A stretch of 64,000 bases of DNA from contig NZ_CP023067.1 in assembly GCF_002288525.1 (NCBI RefSeq), forward strand, positions 2,676,501 through 2,740,500, read 5' to 3'. The notes beneath the pieces are model-generated. The model was not told the origin of the DNA, did no database searches, and saw nothing but the letters and a program-made list of their open reading frames with translations. Source of the DNA: Sinorhizobium sojae CCBAU 05684 (GTDB lineage: Bacteria; Pseudomonadota; Alphaproteobacteria; Rhizobiales; Rhizobiaceae). Position numbers and translations under genes: made by a program. Of this stretch, positions 36,207 through 44,655 are shown piece by piece; positions within the stretch are counted from its first letter, which is position 1, and each line of letters opens with the position of its first letter.

Positions 36207-37124
36207 ATGACAAGCATCTCCTTCGTCACCGTCGACGTCTTCACCTCCGAGCGTTTCGCCGGAAACCAGCTCGCCGTGATTACCGATGCTCGCGGCTTGA
36301 GCGACCGCCAGATGCAGGAGATCGCGGCAGAGTTCGGTTATTCCGAGACGACCTTCGTCTTGCCGCCCGAAAACGCTGAGAATACGGCACGGGTGCGCAT
36401 CTTCACGCCGACGGGCGAAGTCCCATTTGCCGGGCATCCGAATGTCGGCACCGGCTTCGTGCTCGGACTGCAGGAGGAAATCTTCGGCAAAAGCGCGGGC
36501 GGCCATCTGCGGTTGGAGGAAAAGGCGGGGCTCGTCGAAGTCGCCCTGCGACGCAAGGGCGGGATCGTCAGCGGCGCGCGGATCCTTGCCCCGCAGCCGC
36601 TCGCCGTCGGTCCCGCGATCGACCCGGAGAGCGTTGCGGCCTGCGCTTCGCTCGATCCAGATGCCTTGAGCGACCGCAATCACGCACCGGTACGCATCTC
36701 CGTCGGCCTCGCTTTCACCGTCGCCGAGATCGGGGATATCGAGATGCTTTCCAAGGCGCGGCCGAATGTCAGCGCCTTCCATGAGGCGAACGCTCGCTAT
36801 CCGCTGGCCGAGGACTCGTTCAGCCTGTTTCTTTACGCCCGCACCCGCGACAATCCCTGGCACATTCGCGCCCGAATGTTTGCGCCGCTCGACAATGTCA
36901 TCGAGGACCCGGCAACGGGGAGCGCCTCAGCAGCGCTCGGCGCCTACCTCGTTTCGCGTCTAACGGAAGCGGATGCCGAGATTGAGCTCGCGATCGAGCA
37001 GGGCGTCGAAATGCGCCGCCCCAGCCTGATCACGGTCGCCGTCAGCAAGAGAAACGGCGCTCTTGGCGAGGTCAGCGTCTCGGGCGACTGTGTCATGGCC
37101 ATGCGCGGATCGATCGACATCTGA
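36207..37124 (+). CDS. PhzF family isomerase-like protein
   Basis: 305 aa from the ATG at 36207 (MTSISFVTVDVFTSERFAGNQLAVI); the frame is open upstream in the intergenic region without family character. PhzF-fold hallmarks are FAGNQLAV, SETTFVLPP with the catalytic-region Glu, FAGHPNVGTGFVL and the late EDPATGSASAALGAYL. Family members include trans-2,3-dihydro-3-hydroxyanthranilate isomerase, but most chromosomal homologues act on unknown substrates. No phenazine genes are nearby, so a housekeeping role is more likely. Confidence 0.92.
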   Translation: MTSISFVTVDVFTSERFAGNQLAVITDARGLSDRQMQEIAAEFGYSETTFVLPPENAENTARVRIFTPTGEVPFAGHPNVGTGFVLGLQEEIFGKSAGGHLRLEEKAGLVEVALRRKGGIVSGARILAPQPLAVGPAIDPESVAACASLDPDALSDRNHAPVRISVGLAFTVAEIGDIEMLSKARPNVSAFHEANARYPLAEDSFSLFLYARTRDNPWHIRARMFAPLDNVIEDPATGSASAALGAYLVSRLTEADAEIELAIEQGVEMRRPSLITVAVSKRNGALGEVSVSGDCVMAMRGSIDI

Positions 37125-37151
37125 CGACCCGCCCCCTCAAAGCTCCCGACC

Positions 37152-37196
37152 CTGCAGCGCCGCGTGTCTTATCGGACGGGATGCGCAACGGTCGCC
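37152..37196 (-). repeat. Decayed half of the palindromic repeat
   Basis: CTGCAGCGCCGCGTGTCTTATC facing GGACGGGATGCGCAACGG resembles, in reverse orientation, the CTACAGCG...GCGCGTC hairpin of the copies at 21529 and 39245. It lies between the PhzF-like and cyclase stops and could act as a convergent terminator. Confidence 0.45.
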
Positions 37197-37216
37197 TTGT
37201 CTTTGATGAGGTCGAT

Positions 37217-39085
37217 CTACGGTGACATCAAGCAATTGGCGACGGAGTCGAGGAGGCTGCGGAAGCGCGGATGGTCGCGAATGGCATCGAGGTCGGAGTC
37301 CTGCTTGAACCAGAGCAGATGATAGCCGGAGCTCTGCGGAACGACCGCCTCGAGCAGGTCGAGTGCGCGCTCGCATTCGCCGACGATCGCACAGACGCAG
37401 GCGAGATTGTATTGCGCGACGAGGTCGTCCGGATCGATTGCGAGCGCGCGTGCCGCCCATTCCTTCGCGCGCTCCACCTCACCGAGATGCGCGAGCGCCA
37501 GGGCGCCGCGATGGGCCGGACCTGAATTTTCCGGGTGCTCCTCCAGCGCCTTTTCCGCCCGTTCGATGCCGATCCTGGCCCAATGCCGCCGCTCCGGCTC
37601 CGCGCCGAGCGCGCGATAGGAGCTCATCAGGTGGATCGGTGAAAGATAGTCGTCCGGCCGGATCTCCGCGGCGCGCGTGAAGAACTCGACCGCCTCGCTA
37701 AACCGGCCCTGCATGTAAAGGTACCGGCCGTAGTGGAAATTGGCCTCGTAAAGCGACGGGTCGAGCGCCAGCGCCTGACGGAGTTCGCGGCCGGCTTCCT
37801 CCGTCCGCCCGTCCTGGTGCAGCGCCATTCCGCGAGAAGCATGCGCCTCGGCGAGATGCGGATCGAGCGCCAGCGCCCGAGCACTCATCTCGAGAATGCT
37901 TTCGAGCGGAAAGTCCTTTTCGTGCCAGTCCCTGATCGCGCATTCGCAATCGGCGATGCCGGCATAGGCCCGGGCATAGTTCGGATCGAGTTCGACCGCC
38001 TTCAGGAACATCCGGCGCGCCAGCAGCATATAGGCGCGCGTCCAGGCATGCGAGAACTGACGGCCGCGCAGGTAATAGGTATAGGCCTCGACCGAGGTGG
38101 TCGGGTCACTCTCGATCGCCTTCTTCTCTTCGGGCAGAAGCTTGATCCTGAGCTGGTTGACGATCGCGTGGGTGATCTCGTCCTGAATGGCGAAGATATC
38201 CGTCAGATCGCGATCGTAGCGGTCGGCCCACAAATGTCCGCCGGTGTGGGCGTCGATGAGCTGGCCGGTGATGCGTACCCGCTCGCCCGCCTTACGCACG
38301 CTGCCTTCCAGGATGTAACGCACGCCGAGTTCATGGGCGATCTGCTTGATTTTTACCGCCTTGCCCTTGTAGGTGAAGACGGTGTTGCGCGCGACGACAT
38401 GGAGCCGTGAAATCTTCGACAGGTCGGTGATGATGTCCTCCGTAATCCCGTCGGAGAAATATTCCTGCTCCGGATCATGGCTCATATTGGTGAAGGGCAG
38501 GACCGCGATCGACAGCTCGTAGCCGCGGTCGACGGTCGAAGCCGACTCCGTTTGTCGCCTCGCGTCACCGTCGCCGAGGACGACAGTATAGACGCGGATA
38601 TTCGGAGCGATGTTCTTCAGGCTGAACTCGCCCCTGTCGATAAAGTCTAAATCGAGCCGCGAGCCGATCTGGTCTCGCACCGATGCGGAAACCGCGATAC
38701 CGGAGGGATCCGCAAGTCCTTCGAGACGCGCAGCCACATTGACGCCATCGCCGAATATGTCTCCGTCCTCGACGATCACGTCCCCGAGATGGACGCCGAT
38801 CCTGAGTTCGATGCGCCGGTTTTTCGCCAGGCCGCGGTTGCGGTCGAGCATGCCCCGCTGGATCTCTGCGGCACAGGCGACCGCATTCACGACGCTCGAA
38901 AACTCCACCAGGATACCGTCGCCGGTCAGCTTGACGATGCGGCCCCTGTGCTCCTCGATCTTCGGTTCCACGAATTCGCGGCGATGCCGTTTCAGCGCAG
39001 CCAGTGTCCCCGCCTCATCGGTTCCCATGAGGCGGCTGTAGCCCACGACGTCGGCTGCGAGGATTGCGGTCAGGCGGCGTTCCAA
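37217..39085 (-). CDS. Class III adenylate/guanylate cyclase with TolB-like and TPR regions
   Basis: 622 aa from a TTG at 39085 (then ERRLTAILAADVVGYS) with GAGG upstream; the frame is open for 217 more codons but that part lies in repeat-rich DNA with no protein features. Cyclase domain about 1-170: metal-binding Asp12 and Asp56, transition-state Asn116 and Arg120 (NVAAR), and Lys52 (substrate-binding region), so probably active. A TolB-N-like region follows (AVLPFTNMS, about 195-310), then a tetratricopeptide array (about 330-610). No membrane segment is seen, so it looks cytosolic. Rhizobia carry many such cyclases; the signal sensed is unknown. Confidence 0.88.
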   Translation of the reverse strand: MERRLTAILAADVVGYSRLMGTDEAGTLAALKRHRREFVEPKIEEHRGRIVKLTGDGILVEFSSVVNAVACAAEIQRGMLDRNRGLAKNRRIELRIGVHLGDVIVEDGDIFGDGVNVAARLEGLADPSGIAVSASVRDQIGSRLDLDFIDRGEFSLKNIAPNIRVYTVVLGDGDARRQTESASTVDRGYELSIAVLPFTNMSHDPEQEYFSDGITEDIITDLSKISRLHVVARNTVFTYKGKAVKIKQIAHELGVRYILEGSVRKAGERVRITGQLIDAHTGGHLWADRYDRDLTDIFAIQDEITHAIVNQLRIKLLPEEKKAIESDPTTSVEAYTYYLRGRQFSHAWTRAYMLLARRMFLKAVELDPNYARAYAGIADCECAIRDWHEKDFPLESILEMSARALALDPHLAEAHASRGMALHQDGRTEEAGRELRQALALDPSLYEANFHYGRYLYMQGRFSEAVEFFTRAAEIRPDDYLSPIHLMSSYRALGAEPERRHWARIGIERAEKALEEHPENSGPAHRGALALAHLGEVERAKEWAARALAIDPDDLVAQYNLACVCAIVGECERALDLLEAVVPQSSGYHLLWFKQDSDLDAIRDHPRFRSLLDSVANCLMSP

Positions 39086-39244
39086 GAGAGAGCCTCGATG
39101 TCCATCTTCTGGCGGAGCACGGTAATTTAACCTTTTCTTGCCATCCTGTCCTGCAGAGACTTTCATCCGTGCGGCGCTGCTGCTTCGAGGGCAAAAGGCA
39201 CCGGCAGTGCTTCGAACACCGCGTGGCCGCAACGATAGCCCAGC

Positions 39245-39342
39245 GCATCGGGCCGAAAATCGGACCCGATTTTCGGAAAGCTCGATGCGCAGATGAATAG
39301 CGTTACACCTTTGCGCGTCTGAAAAGACGCGCGGCGCTGTAG
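39245..39342 (+). repeat. Complete composite palindromic repeat upstream of the cyclase gene
   Basis: Best copy in the window. First hairpin: GCATCGGGCCGAAAATCGG facing CGATTTTCGGAAAGCTCGATGC. Second hairpin: GCGCGTCT (39313-39320) and AGACGCGC (39325-39332), ending CGGCGCTGTAG. The rest of the 368-base gap 39086-39453 holds no gene that I can support. Confidence 0.85.
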
Positions 39343-39453
39343 CCGCAAAAGCTGAGCTGTTTTCAAAAGGAACGCCGACCCGCATGCCCGAGGCGGCACG
39401 CGTAGCGCAGGCGGAGGAGGAGCGGGGCCGGGCTGTCAACGACCCGTTGGCGG

Positions 39454-39609
39454 CTAGGGCCTCACGAGCACCGTGATCATCATGACCGCGATGGCGAAGA
39501 CGGCAATCTTCCAGAAATCCCGACGCTGCCTGAGCCCCGGATATCCAAGCGGCCTGATGAGTTGCGTACACATGGCGAGGAGCAGTAATACCGCCAGTAT
39601 TTTCGACAT
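39454..39609 (-). CDS. 51-residue two-helix membrane protein
   Basis: ATG at 39609 to TAG at 39454. The N-terminus is a hydrophobic helix (SKILAVLLLLAMCTQLI), then a short basic loop (LGYPGLRQRRDFWK) and a second hydrophobic helix (IAVFAIAVMMITVLVRP). Two membrane helices joined by an Arg-rich cytoplasmic loop is a common small-protein plan. The Shine-Dalgarno is weak (CGGA). It lies between the cyclase gene and the MFS gene and has no recognised family, but helix periodicity and gene spacing favour a real gene. Confidence 0.6.
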   Translation of the reverse strand: MSKILAVLLLLAMCTQLIRPLGYPGLRQRRDFWKIAVFAIAVMMITVLVRP

Positions 39610-39789
39610 TCGATCGATCCGGAGAATTCTGCAGCCGCAGGCTCTGCGTCATACGGCTGTCACTTTTCGTCGCATAGAGGGCTATTGTTTTCGCCGCCAA
39701 TTTGCAATGACCGGCGGAATCGAACTTGGCCGCCAAAGCGTCGTATCCTGCCGCGACTTGCCGAAGGCAGAACGACTTTCGGATATATC

Positions 39790-41097
39790 ATGAGAAAAAA
39801 CCTCCTTCTTCCCGTCACCGCGCTCCTGCTGGGCACCCTGTTCCTCTTCCTCGGAAACGGTCTTCACAGTCTGCTCCTACCCGTGCGCGGCACGGCGGAA
39901 GGATACCCCACAATTGTTCTCGGCCTACTCGGCACATCATGGGCCTCCGGCTTCGTCCTCGGCTGCTTCTTCGCGCCGAATGTGGTCAAGCGCATTGGCC
40001 ATGTACGCGCTTTCAGCGTTTTCACGGCGCTGACTGCGATCATCGCGCTCATGACCGGGGTGATGATCGATCCGGTTTCGTGGGTCGTGCTGAGGGCGGT
40101 TACGGGCTTTTCCACGGCCGGCACGTCGATGATCATCGAAAGCTGGCTGAACGAACGCGCCACCAATGAAAGCCGCGGGGTGATCTTTTCGCTCTACATC
40201 GCGATCACGCTCGTCGGCGTCGTGGGCGGTCAGATGATGATTCCCTTCGGCGAAACGTCGACGACCTTCTTCTTCATGATCTGCGGCATTCTCTACTGCG
40301 TCGCCATGCTGCCGACCCTACTGTCGAAGGCCGCCACGCCGCAGCCGCTCCAGCAGGTCCGGCTCGATCTTCGCGGCCTTTATCGCAATTCACCGGTTTC
40401 CTTTCTCGGCATCCTGCTGGTCGGCACCGCCAATGGCGCCTTCGGCACGCTCGGGGCCGTGTTCGGGCGCCAGGCCGGCCTCTCCGACAGCACAGTCGCC
40501 ACGATGATGAGCGTCGCGATCTTTTCGGGCGCGGTCATGCAATTGCCGGCCGGCCGCATCTCCGACCGGGTCGACCGCCGTTATGTGCTGGCCGTCCTCG
40601 CCGGCGTCGCAGCCTTGGCAGGGCTCCTGCTCTTCCTCTTCGAACCGGGGCAGGTCTGGATCGTGCTGACGATGATCGCCATCTACGGCGCCGCCGCCAA
40701 CGCGCTCTATCCTATCGCCGTTTCTCACGCCAACGACTTCGCCACGGCCGAGGACTTCGTCAAGGTCTCGGGCGGCCTCTTGCTGCTCTATGGTATCGGT
40801 ACAATTATCGGCCCGACGATTGGCGGACCGGTGATGACCGCGGCGGGTCCCTATGGTCTCTTCATGATCACGGCCGCAGCGCATATGCTGATCACCGTCT
40901 ATGCGATCGTCCGCAGCCGCCGTCGCGCACCGGTGCCCGTCGCCGAACGCGAGACCTTCTCGCCGGTCAATGCCGGCACGGCGACGACGCCGGAAAGCCT
41001 GCAGCTCTCGCCGCGGGCGGCACCGCTGGACGAGCCGCACGAAGATGCAGACGGTGTCGAGGAAGAGCAGGAGGAGAAAGAGGATGAGCCTGTATGA
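39790..41097 (+). CDS. Major facilitator superfamily transporter
   Basis: 435 aa from the ATG at 39790 (MRKNLLLPVTALLLG). About 12 membrane helices are visible in two halves (residues about 5-190 and 210-400), with a long cytoplasmic loop between. This resembles the YcaD/CynX-like MFS branch. A Ser-Pro-rich, then strongly acidic C-terminal tail (about 400-435, EEEQEEKEDEPV) is unusual. The tail's end overlaps the start of the DUF1192 gene by 14 bases. Substrate unknown. Confidence 0.9.
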   Translation: MRKNLLLPVTALLLGTLFLFLGNGLHSLLLPVRGTAEGYPTIVLGLLGTSWASGFVLGCFFAPNVVKRIGHVRAFSVFTALTAIIALMTGVMIDPVSWVVLRAVTGFSTAGTSMIIESWLNERATNESRGVIFSLYIAITLVGVVGGQMMIPFGETSTTFFFMICGILYCVAMLPTLLSKAATPQPLQQVRLDLRGLYRNSPVSFLGILLVGTANGAFGTLGAVFGRQAGLSDSTVATMMSVAIFSGAVMQLPAGRISDRVDRRYVLAVLAGVAALAGLLLFLFEPGQVWIVLTMIAIYGAAANALYPIAVSHANDFATAEDFVKVSGGLLLLYGIGTIIGPTIGGPVMTAAGPYGLFMITAAAHMLITVYAIVRSRRRAPVPVAERETFSPVNAGTATTPESLQLSPRAAPLDEPHEDADGVEEEQEEKEDEPV

Positions 41098-41272
41098 CGA
41101 TGATCAGCCGAAGAAGAAAATCGTCCACGAAATCGGCAGCGACCTGTCCCAGCTCTCGGTCGATGAACTGACGGCGCGCATCGCGCTGCTGAGCGAGGAA
41201 ATCGCCAGGCTCGAGGCGGAACGCGCCCGCAAATCTGCAAGCCGTTCGGCCGCCGAGGGCCTCTTCCGTTGA
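41084..41272 (+). CDS. DUF1192 family small protein
   Basis: 62 aa from the ATG at 41084, preceded by a strong AGGAGAAAGAGG. The sequence (MSLYDDDQPKKKIVHEIG, then LSVDELTARIALLSEEIARLE) is typical of DUF1192, short alphaproteobacterial proteins with a coiled-coil helix. It overlaps the MFS gene's end by 14 bases in another frame, so it is co-expressed and probably coupled. Function unknown. Confidence 0.88.
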   Translation: MSLYDDDQPKKKIVHEIGSDLSQLSVDELTARIALLSEEIARLEAERARKSASRSAAEGLFR

Positions 41273-41448
41273 CGGGGTGAACTGCCCGGCATGCGGCTTT
41301 CGGCCGTATGAGGGTAACCCCGAACGATTGGGTTCTATCCCGAATCGGAGCCGATTGAAGCACAAGGGCTGCGCCCCCGGATTGAGGCTGTTTTAACCGC
41401 ACATTAAGCATTTTCTGCGATTGTCCGAGCATCCGGCCCTTGCCGGAC

Positions 41449-41489
41449 TCAGACATTTTTCACCGACTGGCGAATGGGTCTGATTTTTT
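41449..41489 (+). terminator. First of two tandem terminators downstream of DUF1192
   Basis: TCAGAC (41449-41454) can pair with GTCTGA (41478-41483), followed by TTTTTT. The stem is only six pairs with a long loop, so it is weak alone. Lies 177 bases past the DUF1192 stop. Confidence 0.45.
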
Positions 41490-41506
41490 CTCCCTGTTTT
41501 ACCTTG

Positions 41507-41533
41507 AGAGCCGCTCCGCGCGGCTCTTTTTTT
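41507..41533 (+). terminator. Second, strong terminator upstream of rcdA
   Basis: AGAGCCGC (41507-41514) and GCGGCTCT (41520-41527) form an 8-base stem with a five-base loop, followed by TTTTTTT. It insulates rcdA from the MFS-DUF1192 transcript or ends a small RNA encoded in 41273-41500. Confidence 0.85.
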
Positions 41534-41568
41534 GTTTCGCGACGAGAAATTCCAAAGAATTGTGGAGA

Positions 41569-41583
41569 TTAACCCTTTCTTAA
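41569..41583 (+). promoter_or_regulatory. CtrA box (TTAA-N7-TTAA) upstream of rcdA
   Basis: TTAACCCTTTCTTAA matches the CtrA consensus TTAA-N7-TTAA exactly, 128 bases before the rcdA start. In Caulobacter and rhizobia CtrA controls its own proteolysis adaptors, so this makes sense as a feedback site. Confidence 0.75.
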
Positions 41584-41710
41584 GAATACCCTTGCGCGGA
41601 ATGCGGTATCAGATCATTCTTCCAGCAAGAGAGGGGCCAAGGAAACTTTTCCCACGGCCTCGTCGTTACCTGACCGTCGTGATGCGTTTGAACCAGGGAA
41701 GAGACAGGCC

Positions 41711-42229
41711 ATGTCCGAGAGAGGATTGAATACCGTCAGTTTCGCGGGACATGCTGCGTCCTCGGCGCAGTTCAAGGCCCTCTACGCGGAAGGCATGGGC
41801 CTTGTCGAGGAAACCGCAGGCTATCTCGACGGCCCGGGCCGGACGGCCTCCAAGGTTCTGCCGCGCATGGCCTCCGTTCTCTATGCGGCCGAGTCGATGC
41901 GGCTGACCACGCGGCTGATGCAGGTGGCCTCCTGGCTGCTCCTGCAGCGCGCCGTCAACAATGGCGAGATGAGCCGCGACCAGGTAATGTCGGAAAAGAG
42001 CAAGGTTCGCCTCGACAGCTTCAACGTCGATCGCAGCGCTCCCGGCTGGAACGATCTTCCGGACGCGTTCCGCGATCTGATCGAACGTTCGCTGCGCCTG
42101 CAGAACCGCGTCGCCTTGCTCGACCGCGAGATCTACCGGCCGCAGGAAGCATCCGCCTTCGTTCCGGACAACCAGAATGGCGTCAAGGCGCAGATAAAGC
42201 TGCTGCAGACCGCCTTCGGCACGAACTGA
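41711..42229 (+). CDS. rcdA: CtrA-degradation adaptor RcdA (DUF1465)
   Basis: 172 aa. Family-defining segments are FKALYAEGMGLVEETAGYLDG, YAAESMRLTTRLMQVASWLLL, GEMSRDQ and LIERSLRLQNRV. In Caulobacter RcdA is a ClpXP adaptor layer, together with CpdR and PopA, that delivers CtrA for degradation; the rhizobial protein is thought to do the same and is important for growth. Strong terminator upstream, CtrA box in its promoter, and a terminator right after, so it is monocistronic. Confidence 0.92.
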   Translation: MSERGLNTVSFAGHAASSAQFKALYAEGMGLVEETAGYLDGPGRTASKVLPRMASVLYAAESMRLTTRLMQVASWLLLQRAVNNGEMSRDQVMSEKSKVRLDSFNVDRSAPGWNDLPDAFRDLIERSLRLQNRVALLDREIYRPQEASAFVPDNQNGVKAQIKLLQTAFGTN

Positions 42230-42255
42230 CGCCGCTTTTCTTTTGCTTGAGCTGA

Positions 42256-42280
42256 GCCCGGCCTTGCCGGGCTTTTCTTT
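42256..42280 (+). terminator. Rho-independent terminator of rcdA
   Basis: GCCCGGC (42256-42262) and GCCGGGC (42266-42272) form a 7-base stem with a three-base loop followed by TTTTCTTT, 27 bases past the rcdA stop. Confidence 0.85.
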
Positions 42281-42331
42281 GCGGCGATGCTCGGCCGAGC
42301 GCGTGCTCCCCATTCGCTGCGGCCCCACAAA

Positions 42332-42362
42332 ACAAAAGCCCGGCGCTAGGCCGGGCTTTTTT
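42332..42362. terminator. Bidirectional terminator between rcdA and rpmE
   Basis: AAAGCCCGGC (42335-42344) and GCCGGGCTTT (42350-42359) form a 10-base stem; a T-run follows on the plus strand and A-run precedes it, so it can stop both strands. Mainly the end of rpmE (stop 42382). Confidence 0.85.
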
Positions 42363-42381
42363 GTAATCACTCGGTGAAGAC

Positions 42382-42603
42382 TTAGAGACCGAGGCCTTCG
42401 AAGCGCTTCTTGAACTTGGAGACGCGGCCGCCGCGGTCGACGAGCTGCTGATTGCCGCCGGTCCAGGCCGGATGGGAATTCGGGTCGATTTCCAAGTTCA
42501 TCGTCGCACCTTCCGTACCCCAGGTCGAGCGGGTTTCGTATTCGGTGCCGTCGGTCATGACCACCTTGATGATGTGGTAGTCGGGATGGATGTCTGCCTT
42601 CAT
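42382..42603 (-). CDS. rpmE: 50S ribosomal protein L31 (zinc-free form)
   Basis: 73 aa. [19 protein letters not shown], the TRSTWGTEG segment, HPAWTGG and [10 protein letters not shown] mark L31. None of the four zinc-binding cysteines of the C+ form is present. This is the C-minus form, which does not depend on zinc. Divergent from an ABC transporter gene; the 196-base gap should hold both promoters. Confidence 0.96.
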   Translation of the reverse strand: MKADIHPDYHIIKVVMTDGTEYETRSTWGTEGATMNLEIDPNSHPAWTGGNQQLVDRGGRVSKFKKRFEGLGL

Positions 42604-42799
42604 AACAATCTTCCTAGAGTTCCGGGGTCCAATTGTCGCAAGGCATTGCGACTTTGGGACCGAACACGTAAATGAAGCCGCAGACCGCTCTGGCCACGGC
42701 TTCCCAATTCGATGCCGTGCCTATACATGAAGGTCTGCGGGATAACAAGTGCCGCGCGGAAGACTTATCGACCCTCCGTGACAGGCGAAGGGGGGTCAA

Positions 42800-44611
42800 A
42801 TGGCAAGACAAGCAAACCAACCGCCAGCAAAAAAGTCCATCCGTCCGCTGGTGACAGTCCTGCCCTACATGCGCCGGTACCGCCGCTTCGCGATCGGCGC
42901 CGCGATCTCGCTGACGATTGCCGCAGTCACCACGCTGACGCTGCCATTGGCCGTCCGCCGCATGATCGACCACGGCTTCTCAAGCTCCGATGTCGCTTTC
43001 ATCAACACCTATTTCTCGATGCTGATGGTGCTGGCGATCGTCCTCGCGCTGGCGAGCGCCGCCCGCTATTATTTCGTTATCTCGCTTGGCGAGCGCATCG
43101 TCGCCGATCTCCGGCGTGAGGTCTTTGCCCGGGTGACGGAGCTTTCGGCCGCCTTTTTCGACGTCAACCAGTCCGGCGAGATCGTATCGCGCCTGACGGC
43201 AGATACGACGCAGATCAAGTCGGCAGTGGGCGCAACCGCTTCTGTTGCGCTGCGTAACCTCATTCTCTGTCTCGGCGCCGTCGCCATGATGGTCTATACG
43301 AGCCCGAAGCTATCGAGCCTCGTGCTTGCCGCCATTCCGCTCATCGTCTTCCCGCTCGTCGGCTTCGGACGCTCGGTCCGCCGCCGCTCCCGCGAGGCAC
43401 AGGATACGCTCGCCGCCGCCTCGGCCTATGCCGGAGAGGCGATCGCCGCCACCCGCACGGTCCAGGCCTTCAACGGCGAGGAAAGCGCCAATCGGCGTTT
43501 CGGCACCGCCGTCGAAGACGCCTATGGCGCCGCCCGATCCGCCATCAGAGCACGCGCGGCGCTGACGGCCTTCGCCATCACCATGGTTTTCGGCAGCGTC
43601 GTAGCCGTATTGTGGTTCGGCGCGCGGGACGTCCTCGATGGAACGCTCTCGGCGGGAACGCTCAGCCAGTTCTTGCTCTACTCGGTCTTTGCAGCCGGCA
43701 GCCTGGGCGCACTCTCCGAGGTTTGGGGCGAGCTCTCCCAGGCGGCGGGTGCAGCCCAGCGCCTGCGCGAGCTCCTGGCGGAAGTCCCGCAGATCCGCGC
43801 GCCCGAACACCCGGTTGCAATGCCGACGCCGGCGAGGGGCGCCATCGCCTTCGCCGATGTGCACTTCGCCTATCCGGCCCGTCCGGATTACAAGAGCCTC
43901 AAGGGCCTGAGCTTCGCGGTCGAGCCGGGAGAGACCGTGGCCATCGTCGGCCCCTCCGGCGCGGGCAAGAGCACCGTTTTTTCGATGCTTTTGCGCTACT
44001 ATGATCCGACCAAGGGCTCCGTTCTGGTCGACGGAACGGACATCCGCGCGGCCGATCCGAAGGACTTGCGCGAGCGCTTCGCCATCGTGCCGCAGGACGT
44101 AACGATCTTCGCCGCATCCGTCCACGACAACATCGCTTTCAGCGCACCGAACGCGAGTCGCGAAACGGTTGTCTCCGCAGCGATTGCCGCCCAGGCGGAT
44201 GAATTCATCACCAGGCTCGATCGCGGCTACGATACGCTGGTCGGCGAGCGTGGCGTCACGCTATCCGGCGGCCAGCGCCAGCGCATCGCCATTGCACGCG
44301 CAATCCTCCGGAACGCGCCTATCCTGCTTCTCGACGAGGCGACCTCCGCGCTCGATGCGGAGAGCGAGAAACTCGTACAGAAGGCGCTCGACGGGCTGAT
44401 GCAGGAACGGACCACCCTAGTCATTGCCCACCGGCTCGCAACCGTGCTCAAGGCGGACCGCATTCTCGTCATGGAAAACGGCCGCATCGTCGAGGAAGGC
44501 ACCCATGCCTCGCTGATCCACCAGGGCGGCCTCTATGCCAAGCTCGCGCGCCTGCAATTCGACCATGGGGCGGAGGGGCTCTTTCGTCGCAACTCGGCAA
44601 TAGACGCATGA
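42800..44611 (+). CDS. ABC exporter, fused permease and ATPase (MsbA-like half-transporter)
   Basis: 603 aa. Six-helix membrane domain at about 20-320, then an ATPase domain with Walker A GPSGAGKS, signature LSGGQRQR, Walker B ILLLDEATSALD and the switch His in VIAHRLAT. The strong AGGGGGG precedes the ATG. Homodimeric exporters of this kind move lipids or drugs; substrate unknown. It resembles a widely conserved rhizobial transporter beside rpmE. Confidence 0.94.
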   Translation: MARQANQPPAKKSIRPLVTVLPYMRRYRRFAIGAAISLTIAAVTTLTLPLAVRRMIDHGFSSSDVAFINTYFSMLMVLAIVLALASAARYYFVISLGERIVADLRREVFARVTELSAAFFDVNQSGEIVSRLTADTTQIKSAVGATASVALRNLILCLGAVAMMVYTSPKLSSLVLAAIPLIVFPLVGFGRSVRRRSREAQDTLAAASAYAGEAIAATRTVQAFNGEESANRRFGTAVEDAYGAARSAIRARAALTAFAITMVFGSVVAVLWFGARDVLDGTLSAGTLSQFLLYSVFAAGSLGALSEVWGELSQAAGAAQRLRELLAEVPQIRAPEHPVAMPTPARGAIAFADVHFAYPARPDYKSLKGLSFAVEPGETVAIVGPSGAGKSTVFSMLLRYYDPTKGSVLVDGTDIRAADPKDLRERFAIVPQDVTIFAASVHDNIAFSAPNASRETVVSAAIAAQADEFITRLDRGYDTLVGERGVTLSGGQRQRIAIARAILRNAPILLLDEATSALDAESEKLVQKALDGLMQERTTLVIAHRLATVLKADRILVMENGRIVEEGTHASLIHQGGLYAKLARLQFDHGAEGLFRRNSAIDA

Positions 44612-44655
44612 TGCAACAGGGGGCATCCCCTCGACCTCCGCCAGCAGCGCCGACC

